Assembly: GCA_050330635.1 (NCBI GenBank)
Contig: JBHJNQ010000022.1
Location: 1-64,000, forward strand
Origin: CADEDH01 sp050330635
GTDB taxonomy: Bacteria > Actinomycetota > Acidimicrobiia > Acidimicrobiales > SZUA-35
DNA: 64,000 bases
Reading direction: 5' to 3'
The position numbers and the translations under genes were made by a program. Below the pieces are notes generated by a model. That model was not told the DNA's origin, did no database searches, and worked only from the letters and a program-made list of their open reading frames with translations. The stretch's first letter is position 1, and each line of letters starts with the position of its first letter. Positions 18,910 to 27,447 of the stretch are shown in pieces.

Positions 18910-19353
18910 TCAGTAGCGGCCGCCGAGCTTGGTGTGGTCCCACGAGATGATCTTGTCGGCCACCACCTTGACCACCGCCCGTTTGGGGGCCGAGGCCCGG
19001 GCGTCGTCGGCCATTCGGCCGTAGCGCTCCCCCATCGATTCGGCCAAGGCCAGGACGGCGTCGGTGTCGGAGATCAGCTCACCCCGGCCCTGGATCGACA
19101 CGCCCCTCAGTTCGGAGTAGTGCCGCCCGGAGTCGACCAGCATCGAAATGGTGCGGTTGCGCTCCAGGTTCTTCGTCTTCTGTGCCTTCTGGTACGTCCA
19201 GAAGGCGGGCGCCCCGTCGAGGAAGCCGTAGTTCATGGCCACGAGGTGGATGGTCCCCCCGAGACCGACCGTCCCGATGGTGCACAGGTGCGGTTCGGTC
19301 AGGTAGGCGGTGATCTCGGCGTCGGTCATCCGGATCTGGTCACGTCTCGACAT
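18910..19353 (-). CDS. PPOX-class split-barrel flavin/F420-binding protein
   Basis: This 147-residue protein has the pyridoxamine-phosphate-oxidase-like split barrel. LCTIGTVGLGGTIHLVAMNY is the first strand pair, FWTYQKAQKTKNLERNR the cofactor-phosphate region, and RGVSIQGRGELISD the second half. This subgroup in actinobacteria usually binds F420 rather than FMN and reduces small organic substrates. The ATG has AGGA seven bases upstream. It is adjacent to, and on the same strand as, the metal-dependent hydrolase and the Baeyer-Villiger monooxygenase, suggesting a shared catabolic role. Confidence 0.83.
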   Translation of the reverse strand: MSRRDQIRMTDAEITAYLTEPHLCTIGTVGLGGTIHLVAMNYGFLDGAPAFWTYQKAQKTKNLERNRTISMLVDSGRHYSELRGVSIQGRGELISDTDAVLALAESMGERYGRMADDARASAPKRAVVKVVADKIISWDHTKLGGRY

Positions 19354-19433
19354 TTGCCGATCCTAGGTCCATGACCGACGACCAGTCCCCGCGACTGGAT
19401 CCGAGGCGACGCCGAATCGCACCGACGGGTCCG

Positions 19434-20555
19434 TCACACCGGCAGGTGGAACACTTTGGCCGTATTGCCATGGAGGACCCGCTGGCGTTGCTCATCGGTG
19501 AGGTGGGCGGTGTGGTCGGCCAAGATGGAGCCGGAATGGGGCCAGGTGGAGTCGGTGTGGGGGAAGTCGCTGGCCCACAACAGGCAGTCCGAGTCGACCA
19601 GGGTCGGGTTCTGGTAGGCGGTTGCGTCGTCCTGGAACGTGAAGTGGCAGTTCGACAACACATAGTCGCTGGGCTGGCGGGAGATGGTACGGCTCATGGC
19701 CGACCCCCAGCGCATGGCGGCGTGATCGGAACGGTACATCCAGTGCGGGACCCAGCCGGCGTCGGCCTCGGCCACCACCATCTGGAGGCCCGGGTGGCGT
19801 TCGAAGACCCCGCCGAAGACGAACACACCGAGGATGTCCTGCACTCCCCGCACCAGGTTCATGAAGGCGTTGGCCCGATGGCCGCGTGGTGAACGCAGCG
19901 CGGTGGAAGCGTCGTAGTCGTTCGAGGTGAGGATGTGGAAACAGATCGGGAGCTCGAGATCGGCGGCGCATTCCCACAGGGGATCGTAGTCGGTGTGGTC
20001 GTAGTCCTCGTGCTGCGGGTTACCGGTCATCATCATGCCGACCAACCCCAACTCCTTGGCCAGCATGCAGTCCTCGATGGCCTCGTCGACCGACGACACC
20101 GCCGTCTGAGCCAGGCCGAACAGCCGGGTCGGCTGCTCGGCGCAGAACCCGGCCAACCACCGGTTGTAGGCCGTCATGCAGGCCCGCTTGTAGGCGTAGT
20201 CGGGGTGGGAGCACAGCACCATGCCCACCGAGGCGAAGATCACCTCGCCCCCCACCCCGTCGCGGTCCTGTGACTCGATGCGGGCCGTAGGATCCCAGGC
20301 GGCCCGGGTGATATCGGCGAAGTCGGCCCCCTTCATCACCTTCACCTCCTCCGGGGTCATGCCGGCGGCGGCCAGGAAACCGATCGGGATCGGGTTGGCC
20401 AGGCCCTCGATCACGAAGTTCTCGACCCCCTTGCTGTTGCGCTCGATCCGGGGGGCCCGGTCACGCCAGGCCGGATCGATGTGGTCGACGTAGCAGTCGG
20501 GCGGCTCGACGATGTGGGAGTCGGCGGAGATGGGCGCGGGCGCAGTGACGGTCAT
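19434..20555 (-). CDS. Amidohydrolase family 2 metal-dependent hydrolase
   Basis: This 373-residue TIM-barrel hydrolase or decarboxylase belongs to the amidohydrolase_2 (ACMSD-like) family. It begins with the metal-binding SADSHIVEPPDCY, has LPICFHILTSN and VVAEADAGWVPHWMYRSDHA in the middle, and ends with LWASDFPHTDSTWP containing the catalytic Asp. The start at 20555 has AGAGGGA upstream; an ATG 11 codons earlier has none. It lies about 100 bases downstream of the Baeyer-Villiger monooxygenase on the same strand, so co-transcription is likely. Related genes work in breakdown of cyclic and aromatic compounds. The substrate is unknown. Confidence 0.9.
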   Translation of the reverse strand: MTVTAPAPISADSHIVEPPDCYVDHIDPAWRDRAPRIERNSKGVENFVIEGLANPIPIGFLAAAGMTPEEVKVMKGADFADITRAAWDPTARIESQDRDGVGGEVIFASVGMVLCSHPDYAYKRACMTAYNRWLAGFCAEQPTRLFGLAQTAVSSVDEAIEDCMLAKELGLVGMMMTGNPQHEDYDHTDYDPLWECAADLELPICFHILTSNDYDASTALRSPRGHRANAFMNLVRGVQDILGVFVFGGVFERHPGLQMVVAEADAGWVPHWMYRSDHAAMRWGSAMSRTISRQPSDYVLSNCHFTFQDDATAYQNPTLVDSDCLLWASDFPHTDSTWPHSGSILADHTAHLTDEQRQRVLHGNTAKVFHLPV

Positions 20556-20658
20556 GATCGGTCCCTCTGTGATCCGGTCGATGGACACTCCCCACTACAG
20601 GCCATGGCGACGGCGGGAGCGAATCGGCGCCGCCCCGCCCGGGACCTCTTCCCCGGTG

Positions 20659-22302
20659 TCAGCCGCGGACCGCGGTGCTGAAGGTGAGTCCCGGATAGCC
20701 CTGCTCGTCCATGGTTTCGATGCGCTCCCGGAACTTCGTGAGGCTGCCGGCGTAGGGCAGGTATTCCTGGGCCTTGCCCGGGATGTTCGCCCCCCGGAAC
20801 CACGAGTTCTCGGCGATCAGGGCGATCGTGGCGGCCTGGCGCACCTCGTCGGTCCACTGAGCGCTGGCATCGGGGTCGGGGGCGACGTGGACGACGTCGT
20901 TGGCTCGGGCGTGGGTGAGCACGCCGGTGATGTAGTCGACGAGTATCTCGGTGGCTCGGGGGAAGTTCCCGGCGATCAGGTGGGGCCCGCCGGCCATGAA
21001 GAAGTTGGGGAAACCGGGTGTCATCACTCCCAGGTAGGTGACCACACCCTCGTTCCACTGCTGGCGCAGCACCCGGCCTTCCTCGCCGACCACATCCATT
21101 CGGGTCAGGGCTCCGGTGAAGCCGTCGAAGCCGGTCGCCCACACGACGATGTCGAAGGCGCGTTCGCCGTCGCTGGTTTCGATTCCGGCCTCGGTGATGG
21201 TGACGATCGGGGTCTCGTTGAGGTCGACGAGCGTCACGTTGGGCCGATTGAAAGCCTCGTAGTAGAAGGTCTCCATCGGTGGTCGTCGCATGCCATAGCC
21301 GTGATCGGTCGGTATCAGCTTCTCGGCGATCTCCGGGTCGTTCACCCGTTGGCGGATCTTCTCGGCGACGAACTCGGAGAACTCGGCGTTGGCCTCACGG
21401 TTCGTCATCAGATCCCGGTAGTTGCTGAGGAGCTTGGAGAAACCCTTCTGGTGGTACAACGACTCGTAGAGCGCCCAACGCTCCTCTTTGGAGTCGTCGA
21501 AGGTGCGCTTGCGGGACGCCTTGTGGACGAAGCCGGCGAACGAGTTCATGCACGAGTGATAGATCTCGTCGTAGGTGGCCCTGATCTCGGCCTGCTCTTC
21601 CGCAGTGATCTTGCCGTTGTTGAGCGGAGCGTTCCAGTTCGGTGTGCGCTGATACACCACCAACTCGGCCACCTCAGCGGCGATCTCGGGGATGAGCTGC
21701 ACGGCACTGGCGCCGGTGCCGATGACCGCCACCTTCCTGCCGGCGAAGTCGACCGGCTCCTTGGGCCACTGGCCCGTGTGGTGCGCCTTGCCCCGATACC
21801 GCTCGCGCCCCGGGATCGACGGCCAGTACGGCACCGACAGCACCCCGGTGGCCGACACCACGAAACGGGAACGAAGCGCTGTCCCGTCCTCGGTGCCGAG
21901 CGTCCAGGTGGCGCTGGGTGCGTCGAAGGTGGCGGAGACGATGCGAGTGCCGAACTGCATGAGGGGCCGCAGGTCCAACTTGTCGGCTACGAAGTTCAGG
22001 TACGCCTCGGTCTCGGCCTGACCGGCGAAGTGCTCCGACCACTCCCACTCCGAGAGCAGATCCGAGTCGAAGAAGTACCCGTACGAGTAGCTCTCCGAAT
22101 CGAAACGGGCGCCCGGGTACCGGTTCCAATACCAGGTTCCCCCCACGTTGGTGCCTGCTTCCACCAGCCGGACATCGAAGCCGGCCTCGCGGAGCAGGTG
22201 AAGCTGATGGATACCGGTGACCCCGGCGCCGATGATGACGACGTCGGCGTCGAGAGCCGCCCCCCCGGCGCCCCGCGGCGATAGCTGCTGATCGGTGGCC
22301 AT
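20659..22302 (-). CDS. Baeyer-Villiger-type flavin monooxygenase
   Basis: This 547-residue FAD/NADPH enzyme inserts oxygen next to a ketone to give an ester or lactone. The first Rossmann motif is VVIIGAGVTGIHQL, the second KVAVIGTGASAVQ, and between them is the Baeyer-Villiger fingerprint YRGKAHHTGQW (FxGxxxHxxxW). The segment NVGGTWYWNRYPGARFD is typical of cyclohexanone/phenylacetone-type enzymes, as is the late VVWATGFD. The start has GAGGGGAA upstream. Downstream on the same strand lie the amidohydrolase and the split-barrel protein. Exact substrate specificity cannot be read from sequence. Confidence 0.93.
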   Translation of the reverse strand: MATDQQLSPRGAGGAALDADVVIIGAGVTGIHQLHLLREAGFDVRLVEAGTNVGGTWYWNRYPGARFDSESYSYGYFFDSDLLSEWEWSEHFAGQAETEAYLNFVADKLDLRPLMQFGTRIVSATFDAPSATWTLGTEDGTALRSRFVVSATGVLSVPYWPSIPGRERYRGKAHHTGQWPKEPVDFAGRKVAVIGTGASAVQLIPEIAAEVAELVVYQRTPNWNAPLNNGKITAEEQAEIRATYDEIYHSCMNSFAGFVHKASRKRTFDDSKEERWALYESLYHQKGFSKLLSNYRDLMTNREANAEFSEFVAEKIRQRVNDPEIAEKLIPTDHGYGMRRPPMETFYYEAFNRPNVTLVDLNETPIVTITEAGIETSDGERAFDIVVWATGFDGFTGALTRMDVVGEEGRVLRQQWNEGVVTYLGVMTPGFPNFFMAGGPHLIAGNFPRATEILVDYITGVLTHARANDVVHVAPDPDASAQWTDEVRQAATIALIAENSWFRGANIPGKAQEYLPYAGSLTKFRERIETMDEQGYPGLTFSTAVRG

Positions 22303-22552
22303 GACTCGACACTTCCCCTCGGTACCGGCCGGTCATTGGCGTCCGTGCCGCACCACGACACTATGCGCTGGCGTCGCCGGCGCCCCAAAGGGGGCACGGT
22401 GGTCGGATGGCCCACGGGGGACCGCAGTCCGACGACGGGCCGGCGACGGAGCTGGCGGGGTACCGGAACGTCGTGTCCGCCTCGCCGGCCGGGTGATCGA
22501 TTCATCCGGCGAGGCGACCTGCCGACAGGTGCACGAACGACGACGGCCGTTG

Positions 22553-22558
22553 TATAGT
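22553..22558 (+). promoter_or_regulatory. Possible -10 element of the antiporter gene
   Basis: TATAGT occurs 17 bases before the ATG of the antiporter in an otherwise GC-rich intergenic region. It would give a very short leader that just includes the GAGG ribosome binding site. No clear -35 hexamer is visible. Confidence 0.28.
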
Positions 22559-22575
22559 CGCCCCGAGGTCAACCG

Positions 22576-24192
22576 ATGTTCGAAGTCATCACGATCAGCT
22601 TCGCGTTCTTCTTCGGGCTGGCGGTCCGTCGGGTCGGCCTGCCACCGCTGGTGGGATTCCTCGCCGCCGGGTTCTCCATCAACGTGGCCAGCTCGCATCT
22701 CGACGTGCCGAGCTACACCGGCGAGACGCTCGACCACATCGCCCACCTCGGGGTCCTGTTGCTGCTGTTCACCGTCGGGCTCAAGCTGAAGGTCAAACAG
22801 ATCGCCCAACCCCACGTCGTCGGCGGCGCGCTGGCGCACTTCGCCCTCAGCACCGCCATCTTCACCCCGGCGCTGCGACTGACGATGGGCACCGACTGGA
22901 ACACGGCGCTGCTGCTGGGCATCGCACTGTCGTTCTCGTCGACCGTGCTCGCGGCGAAGCTCCTCGAGACCAAGCGCGAGCTCGGCGCGTTCCACGGCCG
23001 CACCACCATCGGCGTTCTCATCGTGCAGGACGTCATCGCCCTCGTCGTGCTCGCCATCTGGTCGGGTAAGGTGCCCAACGCCTGGGCCCTGCTCGTGTTC
23101 GGCCTTCCGCTACTGCGGCCCGTACTGCACCGCCTCCTCGACTTCGCCGGACACGACGAGCTCCTGGTGCTCATGGGTATGTTCCTGTCGCTCGTCATCG
23201 GCGGCATGGGCTTCGAGGCCATGGGCCTGTCGTCGGAGATCGGGGCACTGGCATTCGGGGTGCTGTTGTCGACGCATCCGAGGGCAAAGGAGCTGTCGGA
23301 TTCCCTGTGGTCGCTCAAGGAGATCTTCCTCGTCGGGTTCTTCCTCCAGATCGGCCTCACCGGCCTGCCCGGCTGGGGTGCCACCATCTTCGCCGCCGCC
23401 GTCGGGGCCGCCCTGGGCCTGAAGGCCATCCTTTTCTTCGCCCTGCTCGTGGTGTTCCGGCTCCGGGCCCGCAGCGCCTTCCTCGCCGCCGCCGGTCTGA
23501 CCGCCTACTCCGAGTTCGGCCTGATCGTGGCCGCCGGTGTCCTGCCCGAATACCTGGTGCACCTGGCCTTGGCCGTGTCGGTCTCGTTCGTGATCTCGGC
23601 ACCCCTGAACCGATTCGCCCATCCGCTGTTCGACCGCTACGACCTTTGGCTCAGACGCTACGAGCGCGACACCATGCATCCCGACGAACAACCGAAGGAT
23701 CTCGGCTCGGCCCAGGTCATCATCTTCGGGATGGGACGGACCGGCACAGCGGCCTACGAGCAGCTGGAGCGAAGCGGTCTGCGCCTCGTCGGCCTCGACG
23801 CCGACAATTACAAGGCGGCGGCGCACCAGGAAGCCGGCCGCAACGTGGTGTTCGCCGACGCCGAGGACGCCAACTTCTGGCGCACCTGCGACATGCACCG
23901 CATCGAGGCGGCCCTGCTGGCCATGGACGACCTCGAGGCGAAGGTGATCGCCGCACGCAACCTACGGCGCCGTGGCTTCACCGGTCCCATCGTCTCCCAC
24001 GCCCTCCACGCGGACCATCAAACCCGCATCCAGGAGGCGGGCGCCGACTACACCTATCTGACGATGACCCAGGCCGGTATCGGCCTCGCCGATCAACTCG
24101 TGACGGCGCTCGACCGTCGCCCCGAAGCGCTCGGTGACGTTGAGCCGACCCGACCGGTCGCCACGCCGGGCCACCGCCACCTGCGGGCGTGA
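22576..24192 (+). CDS. CPA2-family cation:proton antiporter with TrkA-N domain
   Basis: This 538-residue protein combines a Na+/H+ exchanger membrane domain with a C-terminal NAD-binding RCK/TrkA-N domain, as in KefB/KefC and YbaL. The membrane part shows SFSSTVLAAKLL and the VQDVIALVVL motif with the ion-site Gln-Asp. The cytosolic part starts with VIIFGMGRTGTAAYEQL, the glycine-rich dinucleotide motif, and continues with LVGLDADNYKAAA. It probably exports K+ or Na+ in exchange for protons under gating by NAD(H) or thiol ligands. The ATG has GAGG upstream. It is a single gene, divergent from the Baeyer-Villiger monooxygenase. Confidence 0.91.
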   Translation: MFEVITISFAFFFGLAVRRVGLPPLVGFLAAGFSINVASSHLDVPSYTGETLDHIAHLGVLLLLFTVGLKLKVKQIAQPHVVGGALAHFALSTAIFTPALRLTMGTDWNTALLLGIALSFSSTVLAAKLLETKRELGAFHGRTTIGVLIVQDVIALVVLAIWSGKVPNAWALLVFGLPLLRPVLHRLLDFAGHDELLVLMGMFLSLVIGGMGFEAMGLSSEIGALAFGVLLSTHPRAKELSDSLWSLKEIFLVGFFLQIGLTGLPGWGATIFAAAVGAALGLKAILFFALLVVFRLRARSAFLAAAGLTAYSEFGLIVAAGVLPEYLVHLALAVSVSFVISAPLNRFAHPLFDRYDLWLRRYERDTMHPDEQPKDLGSAQVIIFGMGRTGTAAYEQLERSGLRLVGLDADNYKAAAHQEAGRNVVFADAEDANFWRTCDMHRIEAALLAMDDLEAKVIAARNLRRRGFTGPIVSHALHADHQTRIQEAGADYTYLTMTQAGIGLADQLVTALDRRPEALGDVEPTRPVATPGHRHLRA

Positions 24193-24285
24193 CTTCGCCG
24201 GTCGGCCCGCAGCCATGTCGACAACGTCATCGTGTTCGCCACCAGCATCGCCGCCCCCTGATCTCGTGCAGAGAAGCGCTCCGGT

Positions 24286-24942
24286 TCACTCCTCAGAGGA
24301 TCCGCCGACCTCCCAGACACCATCGGCGTAGTACTGCTCGAGCTCGGCGTCGATCTTGGGCGCCGCCCCCTCGCCCAAACCGGAGTTCTCGGCGTAGATC
24401 CGGCCGGCGGTCGGTCTCGTCGACCGCTCGGGCCAAGTGGTCAGGCCCCACAGTTGGGCTCGACGAAGCGCCGCCCCGCAGTGGAGGTAGCACTCGCGCA
24501 CCTCGACCGACACCACGACCTTCGGTATCCGGCCGTCGATGGCTCACCGCTGGCGCAGCGCCGTGTCCTCGCTGACCGTGGCGATCCCGTTGATCCGCAG
24601 CGTCTCCTCCGCCCCTGGAACGAAGAAGATGATGCCGATCGAAGGGTTGGCCACCGGGTTGGTGTAGGTGTCAAGCCGGTTGTTGCCCACCAGGTCGCCG
24701 AAAGCCAGCCGCTGCGGCCCCAGCACCTGGACGAATCCCGCCGACCCACCGCGGGGCGAGGCATCGAGCGTGCTCCCGTCGGTCGAGGCCAGCACGCACA
24801 GCGGCGCCAGGGCGATGAACTCGGCCGCGGCCGGGTCGATCCGACCTACGTCCTTGGTCACGGCACCGGCCGCTTGCTCCCGGTAGACCCGGCGGAGCGA
24901 GGCTGCGTCGGTGATCACACCGTCGGTTTCGTCGGTTCCCAT
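24286..24942 (-). pseudogene. PPOX-type flavoprotein (MSMEG_1061-like) interrupted by an in-frame TGA
   Basis: Two pieces in the same reading frame together make a full FMN-dependent PPOX protein. The first runs from MGTDETDGVITDAASLRRVY at 24942 through LASTDGSTLDASPRGGSAGF and LVGNNRLDTYTNPVANPSIG to ALRQR, then TGA at 24546-24544. Directly after the stop the same frame continues AIDGRIPKVVVSVEVRECYL, then HCGAALRRAQLW, the conserved second half, ending ELEQYYADGVWEVGG. There is no base gain or loss, only the TGA. Selenocysteine is unlikely at a position where the family has an ordinary residue. It is a young nonsense pseudogene, a readthrough case or a sequencing error. Confidence 0.72.
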
Positions 24943-25103
24943 TCCGGAATGGTAGCCGTCCCGGCGGGGTGGCCATCGAACGACGGCCGAACCGCACCCC
25001 GCCCGAACCCGGTGAGGCCACGTAGCGTCGAGCGGTGATTCGAGATGGCGCTGCTGATGACGGCCGGCGTGCTGATGTGGTGGCGCCATGGGAGGCTGTG
25101 GTC

Positions 25104-25487
25104 ATGAGCGCCACCCCACAGGCCGAGCCCGTCGACGGGCACGCGCTACCGACCCACGCTCGCGGCGCCCGGCCGACCTACTTCGACGACGGCGGCACCA
25201 CCGATGCCCTCGTCTCGATCATCACCGCCCTGTCGGCCGAGGTATGGGCGCTGCGGGAACGGCTCGACTCGCTCGAGACGTTGCTCGATGCCGCCGGCAC
25301 CGTAGCTCGGGACCAGGTCGAGGCCCACCGCCCCGACACCGCCGACGCGGCCCGTCGGGCGGGCGAGGCCGCCGCCTACACCGGCCGCGTCTTTCGCGTC
25401 TTCTACGAGATGCGAGAGGAGCTCAGGGCCGGTCAGACCACCGACGACTACCTCGACCTCGTCCGTCGGGCCTTCGCCGAGATCTGA
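25104..25487 (+). CDS. Small helical protein paired with a methyltransferase
   Basis: This is a 127-residue protein of unknown function. The middle part, LVSIITALSAEVWALRERLD, continues into a heptad-like LETLLDAAGTV and is probably coiled coil. The end, VFRVFYEMREELRAGQTTDD, is also helical. The ATG at 25104 is chosen because the sequence before it is not protein-like. It ends 18 bases before the methyltransferase start, so the two are co-transcribed and may form a complex. No catalytic motif is visible. Confidence 0.65.
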   Translation: MSATPQAEPVDGHALPTHARGARPTYFDDGGTTDALVSIITALSAEVWALRERLDSLETLLDAAGTVARDQVEAHRPDTADAARRAGEAAAYTGRVFRVFYEMREELRAGQTTDDYLDLVRRAFAEI

Positions 25488-25505
25488 GCGCCAGGGAGAA
25501 CCACC

Positions 25506-26657
25506 GTGCCCCAACGCCACCATCCCATGCTCCCCGACGAGGGCCACGACGACGTGGCCCGGGAGAACTTCGTCCAGGCCCTCAAGGCCCACATCGCCGG
25601 CAACCTCAGCCCCGGGGTCCGCGATGCCTACGATCATCGGGCCCGCCCCGGCTGGGAGGCGGCCAACGGGGCGGCCCCGGCCGACCGCCATCAGATCCGG
25701 GCCGCCCTCGGCGACGACCCCTACTACCGGCTGTGGAGCTCGTTGCGTCGCTCGAGCCAACACCTCCTGTGGAACACGGTGGCCGAAGCCATCGGCCGGC
25801 AGGGCGACGAACTGGCCCGCCGGGCACTCGACATGGAACGGGGCCTCGGATCGCTCCGGCTCGATCCCGACCTCGAGATCCCCTGGTACAACGCCGAGGT
25901 CGACATCCACGCCATGCCCGGCGGCTACCGGGGCGAGTACCGCCCCGGCGACGTGGCGGCCGGCGCGCTCTACGACCGCGGCGTCTACGTGTACGCCATG
26001 GGGCAGATGGGCGAGCTCAACGACGACTATGGCCGCTCGATCGTGGCCAACCACCTGGCGGTGGAACACCCGGACTTCCTGCCGCGCCGGGTGCTCGACG
26101 TCGGCTGCACGGTCGGCCACGCCACCCTCCCCTACGTCGACGCCTTCCCGGCCGCCGAGGTTCACGGCATCGATCTCGGCGCCCCCGTCCTGCGCTACGC
26201 CCACGCCCGGGCCGAGGCGCTCGGTTGCGCCGTGCACTTCTCACAGCAGAACGCCGAGGCCACCGATTTCCCCGACGGCCACTTCGACCTGATCGTGTCG
26301 CACATCGTCCTCCACGAGCTCCCGCCCTCGGCGCTGCGCGCCGTGCTGGCCGAGTGCCGTCGCCTCCTCGCCCCCGGTGGCCTCATGATCCACGCCGACT
26401 TTCCCGGCTACCGCGATGTCGACCCGTTCACCCAGTCGATGATCGACTGGGACACCTATAACAACAACGAGCCGTTCTGGGGCCCAATGCGCGACATGGA
26501 CCTGCCCGCCGAGGCCGTCGCCGCCGGGTTCGCCCCCGACGACGTCGACGAGGTGATCGTCCCCACCGGTCGGCTCCTCCAGACCGGGGAGCGGACGACC
26601 ACCGGCCGCCTGTGGCTCCTCGTCGGCCGGGCCCCGACGGATGGCGGTCCCGACTGA
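25506..26657 (+). CDS. Class I SAM-dependent methyltransferase
   Basis: This 383-residue protein has its methyltransferase domain in the second half. Motif I is VLDVGCTVGHATLP, the acidic loop EVHGIDLGAPVLRYA, motif II FDLIVSHIVLHELPPSALRA and post-motif LLAPGGLMIHADFPG. The N-terminal 190 residues are an uncharacterised helical region with WYNAEVDIHAMPGGYRGEYR that may bind the acceptor. The GTG start at 25506 follows the coiled-coil gene by 18 bases. The methyl acceptor is unknown; the lack of membrane segments suggests a soluble small molecule or protein target. Confidence 0.83.
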   Translation: MPQRHHPMLPDEGHDDVARENFVQALKAHIAGNLSPGVRDAYDHRARPGWEAANGAAPADRHQIRAALGDDPYYRLWSSLRRSSQHLLWNTVAEAIGRQGDELARRALDMERGLGSLRLDPDLEIPWYNAEVDIHAMPGGYRGEYRPGDVAAGALYDRGVYVYAMGQMGELNDDYGRSIVANHLAVEHPDFLPRRVLDVGCTVGHATLPYVDAFPAAEVHGIDLGAPVLRYAHARAEALGCAVHFSQQNAEATDFPDGHFDLIVSHIVLHELPPSALRAVLAECRRLLAPGGLMIHADFPGYRDVDPFTQSMIDWDTYNNNEPFWGPMRDMDLPAEAVAAGFAPDDVDEVIVPTGRLLQTGERTTTGRLWLLVGRAPTDGGPD

Positions 26658-26688
26658 GCGAATCGGCCCGCCCGGGCCGGGCTCGCCC

Positions 26689-27447
26689 TCAGTGGCCGAG
26701 GCGGACGACGACCGGCTGGCGCTGGCTGGTGAAGCCCAACGCCACCGGCCGACCGTCGACGTCGCCCTCCACCCAATGGCGGATCATGGCCTCGTCGAGT
26801 GAACGGTCGCTCGTGTCGGGCCCGAGCCACAGGTAGTCGTGATCATGGGCCACGCACAGCCACGGCTGCCGTTCGAGATCGATCCGCAGCCGCCCCCGGT
26901 GGCGGGTGGCCCGGTGCTGGAGGGCGAGCCGACCGACGACCCACTCGCCGTGGACCGTCCCCGCGTTGGGGGCCACCCTGGGTGACGATGTGCACGGCAC
27001 GGGCTCGGGGCCGCGACCCTCCACGAACTCGACGATCCTGCCCGAGCGCCGGTCGACGATCAGCCGGCAGCACAACCGCCCGTCGAACCAGACCACGCTG
27101 ATCGCCACCGTCGCCTCGAGGTCGTCGGATCGGGCCGGTGACGGCCACAGGGCCAGGCCCACGGTCAGAGCTCCGATCAGGATCAGCACGGCGGATCCCG
27201 ACCACAACGACACCAGGGCCAGCAGGCCGGACACGATCACCAGCACCGACACGCCGAACGTGACCGCCATGACCGCGGCGTCGAGACGGCGATCGGTCGG
27301 CAGGAAGCGCAGGACGGTGAGGCCCGGGGCCAACACCAGCCCGGCGGCCACGATCGGCACCCGCACCAACGGGGGGGCGTCGAGGATGACGACGAGGGCG
27401 GCGAGGCCCGTCAGCCCCAGTGCGATGGTGGCCGGACGGAGGGTCAC
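26689..27447 (-). CDS. Membrane protein of the polysaccharide locus
   Basis: This 252-residue protein starts at a GTG that overlaps the TGA of the flippase/glycosyltransferase gene. The first 105 residues form about four membrane segments (for example ALGLTGLAALVVILDA and VLVIVSGLLALVSLW). The soluble part contains VWFDGRLCCRLIVDRRSGRI and ends HWVEGDVDGRPVALGF. The layout resembles DUF1616-like proteins in polysaccharide clusters, but I cannot assign it firmly. Coupling to the upstream gene suggests it serves the same export or assembly machine. Confidence 0.62.
   Translation of the reverse strand: MTLRPATIALGLTGLAALVVILDAPPLVRVPIVAAGLVLAPGLTVLRFLPTDRRLDAAVMAVTFGVSVLVIVSGLLALVSLWSGSAVLILIGALTVGLALWPSPARSDDLEATVAISVVWFDGRLCCRLIVDRRSGRIVEFVEGRGPEPVPCTSSPRVAPNAGTVHGEWVVGRLALQHRATRHRGRLRIDLERQPWLCVAHDHDYLWLGPDTSDRSLDEAMIRHWVEGDVDGRPVALGFTSQRQPVVVRLGH

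Noticed and set aside
24544..24546. TGA as selenocysteine in the PPOX gene
   Set aside because: The position is an ordinary residue in the family, and I saw no SECIS-like hairpin right after it or Sec genes in the window.
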